Positions 26,090 through 35,795 are shown, counted from the stretch's first letter. The stretch is DNA of 38,441 nucleotides from Limimaricola cinnabarinus LL-001 (GCF_000466965.1 NZ_BATB01000037.1:1-38441), one strand, 5' to 3'. Notes: generated by a model from the letters alone, not told the origin. Translations and numbers: made by a program.

Positions 26090-27415
26090 TCAGGCACCGC
26101 GATGCGCACCTGAAGTCCCCGCGAGGGCGAGGCAATCGCGGTAGAGCCGCACGGCCTCGTCCTCGGCGATCTCCACGTCGGCAAAGCGCAGCGCCTCGCC
26201 CTTTGCGACGGCCCGGCGCAAAGTGATCCCCTGCGCCAACCCGATCGGCAGCACCTCGTCTCGCGCCGCCCGCTTGGCGGGCATCACCCGACCCCAGACG
26301 GTGTAGCCCCCCTCGCCATCGAGCCGGTCGCCGGGGCCGAGATCGCGCTTGGCGATGGCGGCGACGCTCGCGTGAAAGCCCACTGGCGCTCCGGTCGCCT
26401 CGCCCCTGAGCGCCGCCGAAAGCACCGAGGTCGCAAGCTCGAGCCCGATCATGTGAAAGGGCCGGTACATCGCGGCATAGCGCCCCGTCGCGTCGGTCGG
26501 CAGGCCGTATTGGCGAAAGCAGGCGGCGGCGTAGTCGCTTTGCGCCTCGATCACCACGTAGACGCCCCAGCGCAGATCGCGGAACACGGGGCGTCCGTCG
26601 CGTTCGAGACTGGAGACCACCTCGACCATGCCGGGGCGGTCCAGGAGACCGCCGACCTCGCGTGGTCGCAAGACATGGGCCAGATCGTCGGTGCCGCAGG
26701 GCGGAAAGGCCAGCCCGTCATCGGGCACCGAGAGGCCGGTGGCGTTGGCGATCGCCGCCGCCTCGATCGCGCTTTTGGTGCCGTCGAGAAAGGAGTTGAA
26801 CATCTGCGGGTTCATCCCCGCCGTCCTGGCCTCTTCCGCCGTCAGCCCGTAATGCTCCCAGACCGCGTCGGGCGTCACCTCGTGATAGGCTGGCAGGTAT
26901 TTCGTGCCCTTGCCTGCCGCCACCACGCGAAATCCGTTCGATTGCGCCCAGTCGACCATCTCGCAGACCAGCGCCGGCTGGTCCCCGAAGGCCATCGAAT
27001 AGACCACGCCCGCTTGGGCGGCGCGGCGCGCCAGCACGGGGCCGGCCAGCACATCGGCCTCGACATTGACCATCACCACGTGTCGCCCCGCGTCGATTGC
27101 CGCCTGCGCGTGGCGAATGCCCGCGCGTGGATGACCGGTCGCCTCGATCACCACCTCGACCCCATCCGTCGCGGCAAGCTCCGCCCCGTTGGCGACAAAG
27201 CGCGTGGCTGCGATGCGGCTCTCGCCCCAGCCCACCTCGCGGCAGGCGGCGCGGGCGCGCTCCGGGTCGAGATCGGCGATCGCCGCGACCTCGAGCCCCT
27301 CGACATGCGGCACCTGCGCCAGGAACATCGAGCCGAACTTGCCCGCGCCGATCAAACCGGCCGTGACGGGCCGCCCTTGGGCCGCGCGCGTTGCACAGAG
27401 CTTTGCCAGATTCAT
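26090..27415 (-). CDS. SAF-domain NAD(P)-dependent oxidoreductase (COG4091-like, homoserine-dehydrogenase-related)
   Basis: This 441-residue protein has an N-terminal Rossmann domain (AGLIGAGKFGSMFLAQV, then AAIADLDPERARAACREVGW), a central catalytic part with VVEVVIEATGHPRAG-like EVVIEATGHPRAG, VMVNVEADVLAGP and GDQPALVCEMVDWA, and a C-terminal SAF-like domain (LPIGLAQGITLRRAVAKGEA). This is the predicted homoserine-dehydrogenase-like SAF family, whose members oxidise sugar-acid-like or related substrates; the substrate here is unknown. ATG 27415 has GGAGAAGGAGAGG upstream. It is not obviously cotranscribed with nagA (215 bases between) or the BKACE gene (236 bases). Confidence 0.8.
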   Translation of the reverse strand: MNLAKLCATRAAQGRPVTAGLIGAGKFGSMFLAQVPHVEGLEVAAIADLDPERARAACREVGWGESRIAATRFVANGAELAATDGVEVVIEATGHPRAGIRHAQAAIDAGRHVVMVNVEADVLAGPVLARRAAQAGVVYSMAFGDQPALVCEMVDWAQSNGFRVVAAGKGTKYLPAYHEVTPDAVWEHYGLTAEEARTAGMNPQMFNSFLDGTKSAIEAAAIANATGLSVPDDGLAFPPCGTDDLAHVLRPREVGGLLDRPGMVEVVSSLERDGRPVFRDLRWGVYVVIEAQSDYAAACFRQYGLPTDATGRYAAMYRPFHMIGLELATSVLSAALRGEATGAPVGFHASVAAIAKRDLGPGDRLDGEGGYTVWGRVMPAKRAARDEVLPIGLAQGITLRRAVAKGEALRFADVEIAEDEAVRLYRDCLALAGTSGAHRGA

Positions 27416-27630
27416 GATCGCCTCTCCTTCTCCCTCGGTGCAGTGAAGGAGAAAACCTCAGCCGGGTCCATGCGTTATCGTCGGTCGTGCGATCGCCGGA
27501 ATGTCGATCTCGGAAGAAACCCGTCGCGAGAATGCCGACGGCGTTTCGCCTGCCATGAGTAGATGACATGATCTCAAAAGGGTGGACCAACTCATCCGGA
27601 AAAGCCCTCGTGAACCACCGGCCCCCGAAA
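27416..27630. other. Intergenic region between nagA and the SAF-domain dehydrogenase
   Basis: This gap should hold the promoter of the SAF-domain dehydrogenase. I see no gene, strong hairpin or insertion sequence end in it. Confidence 0.4.
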
Positions 27631-28777
27631 TCACCAACAAAGCCCGTCCACCATGGTGCCGCATGCCTCCAGATCATGGCTGAGCAGGGTGATTGAGGCG
27701 CGCATTCCAGGCGCGATGCGGCCCAGTGCATGGCCCAGCCCCAGCGCTTCGGCAGGTGTCGTCGCCGCCATCCGGAGCGCCTGCGCCCGGCCTGCGCCGG
27801 CCAGGCGGGACATGTTGCGCACCGCCTCGTCCATCGCCAGATGCGCCCCAGCGAGGCAGCCTTCGGCATCGGCGAGGCGGCCGTCCTTCTGGGCGATGGT
27901 CTTGCCGTTGATCGAAAATCGCGCGTCGGGCGCGTCCAGCGTCGCCATCGCGTCGGTGACGAGGCACAGCCGCCGATCCCCCGTGACGCGCAGCGCCAGC
28001 CGCAGGTTGGCCGGATGCACGTGGATGTCGTCGGCGATGATCCCGGCAAACAGCCGCGCGTCGTCGAACAGCGCCCCCACCACGCCGGGCGCGCGACCGG
28101 TAAGCTGGGACATCGCGTTGAACAGATGCGTGCCGCCGCGCAGCCCCTCATCCGCCGCGCGCATCATCGTGGCGTGGTCGGCCTCGCTGTGACCGGCAAA
28201 GACAGTGACACCGGCCTGCCCGAGCCGCGCGATCGCGCCGGGGCGGGGCCTCCTCGGGGGCGAGGGTGACGAGCAGGGGCCCGCCCACGCCTTCGCACAG
28301 CGCGTCGAGATCGCCCGGCGTCAGCTTGCGCACCGCCGCCGGCGGGTGGATGCCGGGACGCGTGGGCGACAGGAACGGCCCCTCGAGATGCAGCCCGAGA
28401 ATGCCCGGCTCAGCCTCGGACAGCGCCTCGCGCACGGCCTGCATCGCCGCGAGATAGGATGTGCCGGGCGCGGTGATGAAGGTCGGCAGGAGATGCGCCG
28501 TGCCGCCGCGCCGTGCCGCGCGCACTATGCGTCGCAGCGTGTCGCGGGTCGGCGCGTCGTTGAACATCACCCCGCCGCCGCCGTTGATCTGCAGGTCGAT
28601 GAAGCCGGGGGCCGCGATGGCCGCGTGCAGGGTACGGCCCGCAGGCGCGCGGGCGGCGGCGGTCACGTCGCGGATGCGCCCCCCCTCGATCACGATGGCC
28701 CGGTCGGCAAGGGGCTGCTCCGTCTCGCCGTCATAAAGCGCCTCGGGCAGGACGATCAGGCGCACCGCGTCAGTCAA
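27631..28777 (-). pseudogene. nagA: N-acetylglucosamine-6-phosphate deacetylase, frameshifted
   Basis: NagA converts GlcNAc-6-P to GlcN-6-P and acetate in the cytoplasm. Family motifs are PGFIDLQINGGGGVMFND, LGLHLEGPFLSPTRPGIHPP, GHSEADHATMM, GGTHLFNAMSQLTGR and LVTDAMATLDAP, with His, Glu and Asp of the metal site in HLEGPF, GHSEA, THLFNAM and VTDA. The reading frame changes at 28240-28243, where the coding strand has CCCC; removing one C gives EEAPPGAIARLGQAG and a 381-residue protein. It overlaps the nagB end by 8 bases, so the two are coupled. It is the last gene of the amino-sugar operon. Confidence 0.92.
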
Positions 28778-29552
28778 GGCTCACCTCCTGCCCCTGCGGG
28801 TGCACCGTTTCGTAATACTGGCGCAGCTCCAGATCTGCGGCGGCCTCGGCGTCGAGCACGATGGTCGCCTTGGGATGCATCTGCAGCGCCGAGGCCGGGC
28901 AGCGGGCGCTGAGCGGCCCTTCGGCCATCGCCGCCACCGCCGCCGCCTTTGGCCCGCCGGTGGCCAGAAGCACGGCATGGCGGCTGCGCAGGATCGTGGC
29001 GATGCCCATGGTGATCGCGAATTGCGGCACCGTCTCGTCGGGGCCAAAGAAACGGGCGTTGGCCGCGCGGGTGGCGCGGGTCAGCGTCTTGACCCGCGTC
29101 GGCGAAGCCAGCGAGGAGCTGGGTTCATTGAAGCCGATATGGCCATTGCCGCCGATTCCCAGAAGCTGCAGGTCGATGCCGCCCGCCGCCACGATCGCCG
29201 TGTCGTAACGCACCGCCTCGGCGATGGGATCGGACGCGTCGCCACGCGGCAGATGCGTGCGCGCGGGATCGAGACCGAGCGGTCCGAACAGCCGCTCTCG
29301 CATGTAGGTGTGGTAGGACTGCGGATGCCCGGGCGGCAGGCCGACATATTCATCGAGATTGAAGCTGGTCATCCGGTTAAGGGTGACCTCGCCGGCCCGC
29401 GCGCGCGCCAGCAGCCCGGCATAGACCGGCTCCATCGTGCCCCCGGTGGCGAGGCCGAGGACGGCGTCTGGCGTCGCCGTCAGGGTCTGCGCGATCAGAT
29501 CCACACAGGCCGCCACGGCGGCCTCCCGGTCGGGCAATATCAGTATCTTCAT
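28770..29552 (-). CDS. nagB: Glucosamine-6-phosphate deaminase
   Basis: NagB turns glucosamine-6-phosphate into fructose-6-phosphate and ammonia. The 260-residue protein has LGLATGGTMEPVYAGL, TSFNLDEYVGL, HPQSYHTYMRERLF and GIGGNGHIGFNEPSSS, the standard catalytic and phosphate-binding segments. I chose ATG 29552 (MKILILPD) because AAAGGGGAAA precedes it and the family starts there. It follows the ATPase gene after 156 bases that contain a hairpin, so it could have a separate promoter. It overlaps nagA. Confidence 0.95.
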   Translation of the reverse strand: MKILILPDREAAVAACVDLIAQTLTATPDAVLGLATGGTMEPVYAGLLARARAGEVTLNRMTSFNLDEYVGLPPGHPQSYHTYMRERLFGPLGLDPARTHLPRGDASDPIAEAVRYDTAIVAAGGIDLQLLGIGGNGHIGFNEPSSSLASPTRVKTLTRATRAANARFFGPDETVPQFAITMGIATILRSRHAVLLATGGPKAAAVAAMAEGPLSARCPASALQMHPKATIVLDAEAAADLELRQYYETVHPQGQEVSLD

Positions 29553-29665
29553 GGCATTTCCCCTTTGCGGGACCGACGGCCCCCGGCGCGCCGGCATTTC
29601 GACAGGTGGCCCGACCGCGGATCGACATGCGGACCCCTAGCTTCGTCATCGTTTCAGGCCTCGCT

Positions 29666-29690
29666 CGCGATCGCCTTACGTCCGATCGCG
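29666..29690. repeat. Intercistronic 8-bp stem-loop before nagB
   Basis: CGCGATCG (29666-29673) and CGATCGCG (29683-29690) form a perfect stem with a 9-base loop between the ATPase stop and nagB. It may attenuate transcription or protect the upstream message, giving different levels of transporter and catabolic enzymes. Confidence 0.45.
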
Positions 29691-29708
29691 CGACGACCCA
29701 ACCTCGTA

Positions 29709-30704
29709 TCAGCCAAGCCGTTGCCCCTCGGCGTCGAATAGAAAGCCGTGCGACGCATCGAAGCCCATGGCGATCTCCTCTCCGACCCGCGCCCGGTGCT
29801 GGCCGAACATGCGGATGGTCGCCTTTTCGCCCGACCTCGTGTCGAGCACGATGTTGGTGTCGCCGCCCAGATGCTCGACATGGGTGATGGTGCCGCGGAT
29901 CGGGCCGTCGGCCTCGGGGCGCAGATGCTCGGGCCGGATGCCGAGGATTGCGCCCTCGGGGGCGTCCGCGACCGGCGCGAGGAAGTTCATCGAGGGCGCG
30001 CCGAGAAATCCCGCGACGAAGCGGTTGGCCGGGTTGTTGTAAAGCTCCATCGGCGCGCCGATCTGCTCGATCCGACCCGCGCGCAGCACCACGATCCGAT
30101 CGGCGAGCGTCATCGCTTCGGTCTGATCATGCGTGACGTAGATCATCGAGGCACCGAGCGTGCGGTGCAGCTGCGCGATCTCGATCCGGGTGTTCATCCG
30201 GAGCGCGGCGTCGAGGTTCGACAGCGGTTCGTCGAACAGGAAGAGCTGCGGCTGGCGCGTCACGGCGCGGCCGATGGCGACGCGCTGACGCTGCCCGCCC
30301 GAGAGATCAGAGGGGCGGCGGTCGAGATAGGGCTGAAGCTCCAGCATCCGCGCGGCCTCGGCGATACGCGCGTCGATGACGTCGCGCGGCTGGCCCTCCT
30401 GCTTGAGGCCGAGCGCCATGTTGCCGCGCACGTCCAAGTGCGGGTAGAGCGCGTAGCTCTGGAACACCATGGCGATTCCGCGCTTGGCGGGGGGCGTGCG
30501 GGTCACCTCCGCCCCGCCGATCTCGACCCGGCCCGAGGTCGCGTCCTCCAGCCCCGCGATGACCCGCAGCAAAGTGGACTTGCCGCAGCCCGAAGGACCG
30601 ACGAAGACGACGAACTCGCCCTCATCGACGGTGAGGTCGATGTCGTGCAGCACCTGCACCTTGCCGAAGGACTTGTTCACGCGGTCGAGCTTGAGGGCGG
30701 TCAT
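29709..30704 (-). CDS. ABC transporter ATP-binding protein, UgpC/MsmK/MalK type
   Basis: This is the ATPase subunit of a carbohydrate importer, 331 residues. Walker A is GPSGCGKST (37-45), the Q-loop is FQSYALYPH, the signature is [14 protein letters not shown], Walker B is [12 protein letters not shown], and the H-loop is VTHDQTEAM. The C-terminal part with [12 protein letters not shown] is the regulatory TOBE region of this subfamily. It overlaps the Gfo/Idh gene by ATGA and serves the two permeases and binding protein upstream. Confidence 0.95.
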   Translation of the reverse strand: MTALKLDRVNKSFGKVQVLHDIDLTVDEGEFVVFVGPSGCGKSTLLRVIAGLEDATSGRVEIGGAEVTRTPPAKRGIAMVFQSYALYPHLDVRGNMALGLKQEGQPRDVIDARIAEAARMLELQPYLDRRPSDLSGGQRQRVAIGRAVTRQPQLFLFDEPLSNLDAALRMNTRIEIAQLHRTLGASMIYVTHDQTEAMTLADRIVVLRAGRIEQIGAPMELYNNPANRFVAGFLGAPSMNFLAPVADAPEGAILGIRPEHLRPEADGPIRGTITHVEHLGGDTNIVLDTRSGEKATIRMFGQHRARVGEEIAMGFDASHGFLFDAEGQRLG

Positions 30705-31735
30705 GGGGTCTCCTCCAAGGCGATGGGCTGGCCGGTGCGGATGCTTTCATCCGCGGCGAGGCAGATCCGCAGGCTGGTGAGCGCGTCCTGCATGTGGCGC
30801 GCGAGATCGATATCCTCGTCGATGGCGCGCCGCAGATACGCCTGCTCGGCGTCGCACAGCGCCTGATGGCCGGGCTCGTCCGGCAGCTCGATGGTCTCGT
30901 CTTGGCCGGGTCGATGCACGAGGATCGCGCCGACCTTCGTGTGGCCGTCGACATCGTCCGAGGCGCCCTTGTTGCCTTGGGTGATGGACACCGAGCCGTT
31001 CGGCGAGACGATGTCCTTCACGAAGCTCGCGGTCTCGGACATCATCGGGCCCCAGCCCGCCTCGTACCAGCCAACGGAGCCGTCCTCGAAGATCACCTGA
31101 AGCTGGCCGTAATTATACATGCCTTCGGGGATCTCGTCGCTGAGCCTGAGGCCCATGCCATGCACCCGAAGGGGCCGGGCATCGGTGATCTGGCACATCA
31201 CATCGACATAATGCACGCCGCAATCGACGATGGGCGATGTGGTCTGCATCAGCGCTTTGTGCGTCTCCCATGTCGAGCCGGAGGATTGCTGGTTGAGGTT
31301 GAGGCGGAACACGTATGGCCCGCCCAAGCCGCGCGCCTCCTCGATCAGCCGCCGCCAGCTCGGGTGGTGCCGCAGGATGTAACCGACCACGAGTTTGCGC
31401 CCGGTCTCTTTCGCGCAGTCCACGACGCGGGTTGCGTCGGCCACGGTGGTGGCCAGCGGCTTTTCCACGAAGACATGCGCGCCCGCGCGCATCGCCGCGC
31501 AGGCGTAATCGGCATGGCTGTCGGAATAGGTGGCGATGACCACGATGTCGGGGCGCGTCTCGGCGAGCGCCGCCTTGAAATCCGAAAAGAGCGGGTAGGT
31601 GGTCAACGCCTCGGGCAGCGCACGGGGCGAGCGGTTGACGAGACCGACGATGTCGGAGGCGGGGTCGGCATGATGGGCCAACGCATGGCTCACCCCCATG
31701 TTGCCAAGCCCCGCGATGAGGACGCGACGGGTCAT
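30701..31735 (-). CDS. Gfo/Idh/MocA family oxidoreductase
   Basis: The 344-residue NAD(P)-dependent sugar dehydrogenase has an N-terminal Rossmann motif [14 protein letters not shown], the family signature [15 protein letters not shown] (EKP with the conserved Lys) and [14 protein letters not shown] (Asp and His of the active site). The exact reaction is unknown; oxidation at C3 of a sugar or amino sugar is a common role. ATG 31735 overlaps the preceding permease stop by ATGA, and the gene overlaps the ATPase gene likewise, so it sits inside the transporter genes of a single operon. This suggests a modifying step before or beside MurQ/NagA. Confidence 0.88.
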   Translation of the reverse strand: MTRRVLIAGLGNMGVSHALAHHADPASDIVGLVNRSPRALPEALTTYPLFSDFKAALAETRPDIVVIATYSDSHADYACAAMRAGAHVFVEKPLATTVADATRVVDCAKETGRKLVVGYILRHHPSWRRLIEEARGLGGPYVFRLNLNQQSSGSTWETHKALMQTTSPIVDCGVHYVDVMCQITDARPLRVHGMGLRLSDEIPEGMYNYGQLQVIFEDGSVGWYEAGWGPMMSETASFVKDIVSPNGSVSITQGNKGASDDVDGHTKVGAILVHRPGQDETIELPDEPGHQALCDAEQAYLRRAIDEDIDLARHMQDALTSLRICLAADESIRTGQPIALEETP

Positions 31736-32571
31736 TTCACGGCTCCCGAGGTGATGCCGCGGATCAGTTGCCGCGAGAAGATGACGTAAAGGACCAGCAC
31801 CGGCAGGATCGCGAGGCTGAGCGCCGAGAGAACCGCGTTCCAGTCGGTCACGAACTGGCCGATGAAGACCTGTGAGCCCAGCGTCAGCGTCTTGACCTCC
31901 TCGGCGGGGGCGAGGATCAGCGGGAACCACAGATCGTTCCAGATCGGGATCATGTTGAACACCGCGACCGTCGCCATGGCGGGCCGCACCAGCGGCAGCA
32001 CGAGCCGGAAGAAGATCTTGTATTCGCTGAGGCCGTCAATGCGACCGGCGTTCTTCAGGTCGTCCGACACCTGCCGCATGAACTCCGACAGGATGAAGAC
32101 CGCGAGCGGCAGGCCCTGGGCGGTGTAGACGAGGATCAGCGCCCAAAGCGTGTTCACCAGCCCGGTCGCCACCATCATCTGCAGGATTGCGACAGTGCCG
32201 ATGCGGATCGGGATCATGATGCCGAGTGCGAGGTAGAGCCCCATCAGCGTGTTGCCGCGAAACCGGTACTCGGCCAGCGCGAAGGCGGCCATCGCGCCGA
32301 AAAGCAGGATGAAGAACAGCGAGGCGACGGTGACGATGAAGGAGTTCTGGAAGTAGAGGAAGAAATCCCCCTGCTTCATCACCGTCTGGTAGCCGATCAG
32401 GCTGAAGCTCTCGGCATCGGGGAGGGCCAGCGGCTCGCGGAAGATCGCGCGACGCTCCTTGAAGCTGTTGATGACGATGACGAAGACCGGAAACAGCGCG
32501 ATCAGCGTGTAGGCGATCAGGGCGGCATGGGCGGCAACCGAGTTGAGCGGGGTGTGACGTGCGGTGGACAT
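31732..32571 (-). CDS. Carbohydrate ABC transporter permease, MalG type
   Basis: This inner-membrane subunit of 279 residues has six or so hydrophobic helices, an N-terminal cytoplasmic start then AALIAYTLIALFPVFVIVINSF, and the EAA loop DDLKNAGRIDGLSEYKIFFRL followed by LPLVRPAMATV. The start is ATG 32571 with GGAGG spaced six bases upstream; a TTG one codon earlier is less likely. It follows the MalF-type permease by 10 bases. Confidence 0.93.
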   Translation of the reverse strand: MSTARHTPLNSVAAHAALIAYTLIALFPVFVIVINSFKERRAIFREPLALPDAESFSLIGYQTVMKQGDFFLYFQNSFIVTVASLFFILLFGAMAAFALAEYRFRGNTLMGLYLALGIMIPIRIGTVAILQMMVATGLVNTLWALILVYTAQGLPLAVFILSEFMRQVSDDLKNAGRIDGLSEYKIFFRLVLPLVRPAMATVAVFNMIPIWNDLWFPLILAPAEEVKTLTLGSQVFIGQFVTDWNAVLSALSLAILPVLVLYVIFSRQLIRGITSGAVK

Positions 32572-32581
32572 CAATGCCTCC

Positions 32582-33517
32582 TCAAAGCTGGTAGCGGCGG
32601 ATCCGGGTCTGGATGCCGAAGAGGTAGAGGCAGACCCCGATCAGGATGACCGCGAACATCGCGGAGGCGATGGCTGAGCCCATATGCGGATCGCCAAGCT
32701 GAAGCTGGAAGCCGAAGAAGGTGCGGTAGAGAAAGGTGCCGAGGATGTCGGAGGAGAAATCCGGCCCCGCCAGCGCGCCCTGGGCGGCATAGATCAGGTC
32801 GAAGGCGTTGAAGTTCGCCACGAAGGTCAGGATCGAGATGATGCCGATCGACGGCAGGATCAGCGGCAGCTTTATCTTCCAGAAGGCCGAGAACCCGGTG
32901 ACGCCGTCGCATTCGCCCGCCTCGAGGATCTCGTCGGGGATCGAGAGCAATGCGGCGTAGATCAGCATCATCGGGATGCCGACGAACTGCCACACCGAGA
33001 TCAGCGCCAGCGTGGTCAGCGCCGTCTCCTCGCGGCCGAGCCACGGCGCGAAGAGCGATTTCAGCCCGATGGCATCGAGCATACCCGGCGCGATACCCCA
33101 GATCGGCGACAGGATCAGCTTCCACGCAAAGCCCACGATCACGAAGGACAGGATGGTGGGGATGAAGATGGCCGACCGGTAGAAGCCCGAGAAGCGCAGC
33201 CGGGGGTTCGACAGGATCGCGGCAAGCGCGATGCCGATCGGGTTCTGCACCGCCATGTGGATGAGAAAGAACCAGAAGTTGTTGGCCAGCGCGTTCCAGA
33301 ACTGTCGCGACCAGTTGGGATCGCCGAACAGGGTGCGGAAGTTCTCGAGGCCCACGAAGACCCTCTGCCCCTCAACCTCGTCATAGAGCGCGAGCCGCAG
33401 CGTGTCGAACAGCGGCAGGATCATCACCGCCGTGTAGACCAGCACCGCTGGCGCGAGAAAGACGACGATGTGCCAGCGGATTCTCGGCGCATGCGAAGAG
33501 ACGGCGGTGCCGGGCAT
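32582..33517 (-). CDS. Carbohydrate ABC transporter permease, MalF type
   Basis: This inner-membrane subunit of 311 residues pairs with the MalG-type permease. It begins with a helix VVFLAPAVLVYTAVMILPLF, has VFVGLENFRTLFGDPNW typical of sugar permeases, and an EAA loop with DEILEAGECDGVTGFSAFWKIKLPLILPS (Glu-Ala then Gly-Phe-like). It lies 67 bases downstream of the solute-binding protein gene. Confidence 0.93.
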   Translation of the reverse strand: MPGTAVSSHAPRIRWHIVVFLAPAVLVYTAVMILPLFDTLRLALYDEVEGQRVFVGLENFRTLFGDPNWSRQFWNALANNFWFFLIHMAVQNPIGIALAAILSNPRLRFSGFYRSAIFIPTILSFVIVGFAWKLILSPIWGIAPGMLDAIGLKSLFAPWLGREETALTTLALISVWQFVGIPMMLIYAALLSIPDEILEAGECDGVTGFSAFWKIKLPLILPSIGIISILTFVANFNAFDLIYAAQGALAGPDFSSDILGTFLYRTFFGFQLQLGDPHMGSAIASAMFAVILIGVCLYLFGIQTRIRRYQL

Positions 33518-33584
33518 GAAAGATCTCCTGATCGGTCGGGAGCGCGGGAGCCAGGCGCGTCTGCGCGCCCGGCATGGCTTTCGG

Positions 33585-34838
33585 TTACGGCTTGGGCTCG
33601 TACCAGCTGGCGAGGCCCTCCTGCAGGCGCGCGCCCGCGTCCGACGGCGTCTCGGCGCCCTTGATCACCTGCGCCGAGGCGTTCCAGGTCTCGTTTTCGA
33701 GGTTCGGCGTGCCGCGCGACAGGATCTGGTAGGTCGAGCGGATCGTCGAGTTGCACTCCTGCCGCCAACTGGCGAATTCCTGCGCCAGCGGGTCCTCGAT
33801 CTCGACCGGGGTTTCCGACAGCGGAAAGAAGCCGGGCAGGGCGTTGGCATAGAGCGTGGCGAACTCGGGCGAGGCAACCCAATCGAGGAAGGTCTTCGCC
33901 GCCTCGGGATGTTCGGTCGCGGCGTTTATGCCGATGCCGATATCGGTGTGATCCGAGATATAGCATTCATCGCCCGCGTTGGGCACGGGCGGCGGAAAGG
34001 CCCCCATCTCGAAATCGGCGAGGGTGTTGAAGCCCGACACCTCCCACGAGCCTGCCGGATAGATCGCGGCGCGGCCCAGCGTGAAGAGGTTCTGGCTGTC
34101 GGGGTAGGTCTGCGCCTCGAAGCCGTCGCCCAGATATTCGCCCCAGCGGGCGAGCTGCTCGTAGGGCGCGACCCATTCGGGGTCGGAAAGGCTGGCCTCG
34201 CCCGAGAGCAGCGCCTGACGGCCCTCCTCGCCCTTCCAGTAGTTGGGCCCGATGTTCTGGTAGCCCATGGTCGCGGCTTCCCACTGGTCGTTGGTGCCCA
34301 TCGCCATCGGGATGTAGCCGCCATCTTCCTTGATCGCATCGAGCACGGCAAAGAACGCGTCGACGGTCGCGGGCTCCTCCAGCCCAAGCTCATCGAAGGC
34401 GTCCTTGTTGTAGATGAAGCCGTGGATCACGCTGGCCATCGGCACGCAGTAGGTGGCCGATCCGTCGTCGGTGCTCCAGCCCGATTTCGCCACGTCGGAG
34501 AAGTTGGACATACCGTCGAGATCGCTCAGATCCGCGAGCTTGCCGCCGTCATAGAGCGCGAGCGAGGCGTCGAAGGGGCGGCAGGTGATCAGGTCGCCCG
34601 CCGAGCCCGCGTCGAGCTTGGAGTTCAGCACCGCGTTGTACTCGGCCGGGGCCGATGGCGTGAAGTCGAGCTTGATGTCGGGGTGGGCGGCCTCGAAGGC
34701 CGGGATGATCTGGTCCTGCCAGATCGAGAGGTCGTCGTTGCGCCAGCTCTCGATGGTCAGCGTGACCTCCTGCGCCTGCGCGATGCCGGTCAGCAGGGTC
34801 GAGCCCAAGAGCGCGCCGGCGAATATCCGTTTGGTCAT
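33585..34838 (-). CDS. ABC transporter extracellular solute-binding protein, family 1
   Basis: The periplasmic receptor of the amino-sugar importer has a signal peptide (MTKRIFAGALLGSTLLTGIA, then QAQ), then VTLTIESWRNDDLSIWQDQI, a family 1 start, and later PMASVIHGFIYNKDAFDELG and PEAAKTFLDWVASPEF. Length is 417 residues. ATG 34838 has GGGAGAAG upstream. Its place between murQ and the permeases argues for a MurNAc- or GlcNAc-containing ligand, possibly a disaccharide; sequence alone cannot settle this. Confidence 0.92.
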   Translation of the reverse strand: MTKRIFAGALLGSTLLTGIAQAQEVTLTIESWRNDDLSIWQDQIIPAFEAAHPDIKLDFTPSAPAEYNAVLNSKLDAGSAGDLITCRPFDASLALYDGGKLADLSDLDGMSNFSDVAKSGWSTDDGSATYCVPMASVIHGFIYNKDAFDELGLEEPATVDAFFAVLDAIKEDGGYIPMAMGTNDQWEAATMGYQNIGPNYWKGEEGRQALLSGEASLSDPEWVAPYEQLARWGEYLGDGFEAQTYPDSQNLFTLGRAAIYPAGSWEVSGFNTLADFEMGAFPPPVPNAGDECYISDHTDIGIGINAATEHPEAAKTFLDWVASPEFATLYANALPGFFPLSETPVEIEDPLAQEFASWRQECNSTIRSTYQILSRGTPNLENETWNASAQVIKGAETPSDAGARLQEGLASWYEPKP

Positions 34839-34872
34839 TGTCTTCTCCCGTGTTGGTGTTCCCGCGCCCTGT

Positions 34873-35769
34873 TCAGGCGTCTTGTTGTGCGATGAGCGCG
34901 CCGAGAGACGGGCGCAGATGCTGGTGATGCGCGTCGAGCAGCGCCTGCGCCGCCTCCGGCGCGGCACCCGATGCGATCAGGCAGGCCCGCTTCACCGCGC
35001 CGCCTGCGCGGTCGAGCGCGTGTGCCGCCGCGTCGTCGCTCACGCCGGTCACGCTGGCAACGATATGCATCGCACGGGCACGCAGCTTGGCATTGTCGGC
35101 GACGAGGTTGACCATCATGCCGTCATGCACATGACCCAGAAGGATGCCTGCCCGGGTCGAAATCAGGTTCAAAGCCGCCTTCTGCGCGGTGCCCGCCCCC
35201 ATCCGGGTCGAGCCCGCCAGCGCCTCCGGCGGCGTCTCGACGCAGATCGCGACATCGGCGGCGGCAAGAAGCGGTGTGCCGGGATTGCAGGCGATCGCCA
35301 CGATGCGTGTGCCACGCGCCTTTGCCCCCTCCGCGATGGCGGTGGGAAAGGGCGTGGTGCCACTCGCGCTGAGCACGATGAGGACATCGTCGGCGCGCAG
35401 TTCCGCGACGACGGCACGTCCGGCCTCGGTGTCGTCTTCGGTGTCGCCCGGCATCGTGCCGTCCACCGGCACACCGCCCGCCATGCGCAATAGGATGCGT
35501 TCGCTGGCGATGCCGAAGGTGCCGGGCAGCTCGGCCGCGTCGGCCAGCGCCATCAGCCCCGAGCTTCCGGCGGCCGCATAGACCAGACGCCCCCCGCCCG
35601 CCAGCGCCGAGGCGACCAGCCGCGCGGCGGCCTCGAGTTCGCCGGTGACTGGGCGCAGGCTCTCAACCGCCGCGACCTGAACGTCGATCATGCGCGACAA
35701 CGCGGCCGGGCCGTCCATCCGGTCCAGCGCCGTGTCGGCCGTCAACTGCTCGGTACGCGGTAGCGTCAT
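34873..35769 (-). CDS. murQ: N-acetylmuramic acid 6-phosphate etherase
   Basis: MurQ removes the lactyl side chain of MurNAc-6-P to give GlcNAc-6-P and D-lactate. The 298-residue protein matches the family length and has a SIS fold: LPRTEQLTADTALDRMDG, GRLVYAAAGSSGLMALADAAE (Glu80 at the position of the catalytic Glu in E. coli), MPGDTEDDTEAGRAVV, SASGTTPFPTAIAEGA. The GTSGRL element of E. coli MurQ is altered to GSSGLM, so substrate details may differ. ATG 35769 has GAAGGGGGAT upstream. It is the first gene of the operon, divergent from the kinase. Confidence 0.85.
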   Translation of the reverse strand: MTLPRTEQLTADTALDRMDGPAALSRMIDVQVAAVESLRPVTGELEAAARLVASALAGGGRLVYAAAGSSGLMALADAAELPGTFGIASERILLRMAGGVPVDGTMPGDTEDDTEAGRAVVAELRADDVLIVLSASGTTPFPTAIAEGAKARGTRIVAIACNPGTPLLAAADVAICVETPPEALAGSTRMGAGTAQKAALNLISTRAGILLGHVHDGMMVNLVADNAKLRARAMHIVASVTGVSDDAAAHALDRAGGAVKRACLIASGAAPEAAQALLDAHHQHLRPSLGALIAQQDA

Positions 35770-35795
35770 GCGAATCCCCCTTCGAGACCTATCTA

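Noticed and set aside
27416-27630. Possible insertion-sequence remnant between nagA and the SAF-domain dehydrogenase
   Set aside because: No terminal inverted repeats, no target duplication and no transposase-like motif in any frame.
33468-34895. Plus-strand open frame of 475 codons
   Set aside because: It is antisense to the family 1 solute-binding protein and has no recognisable motif.
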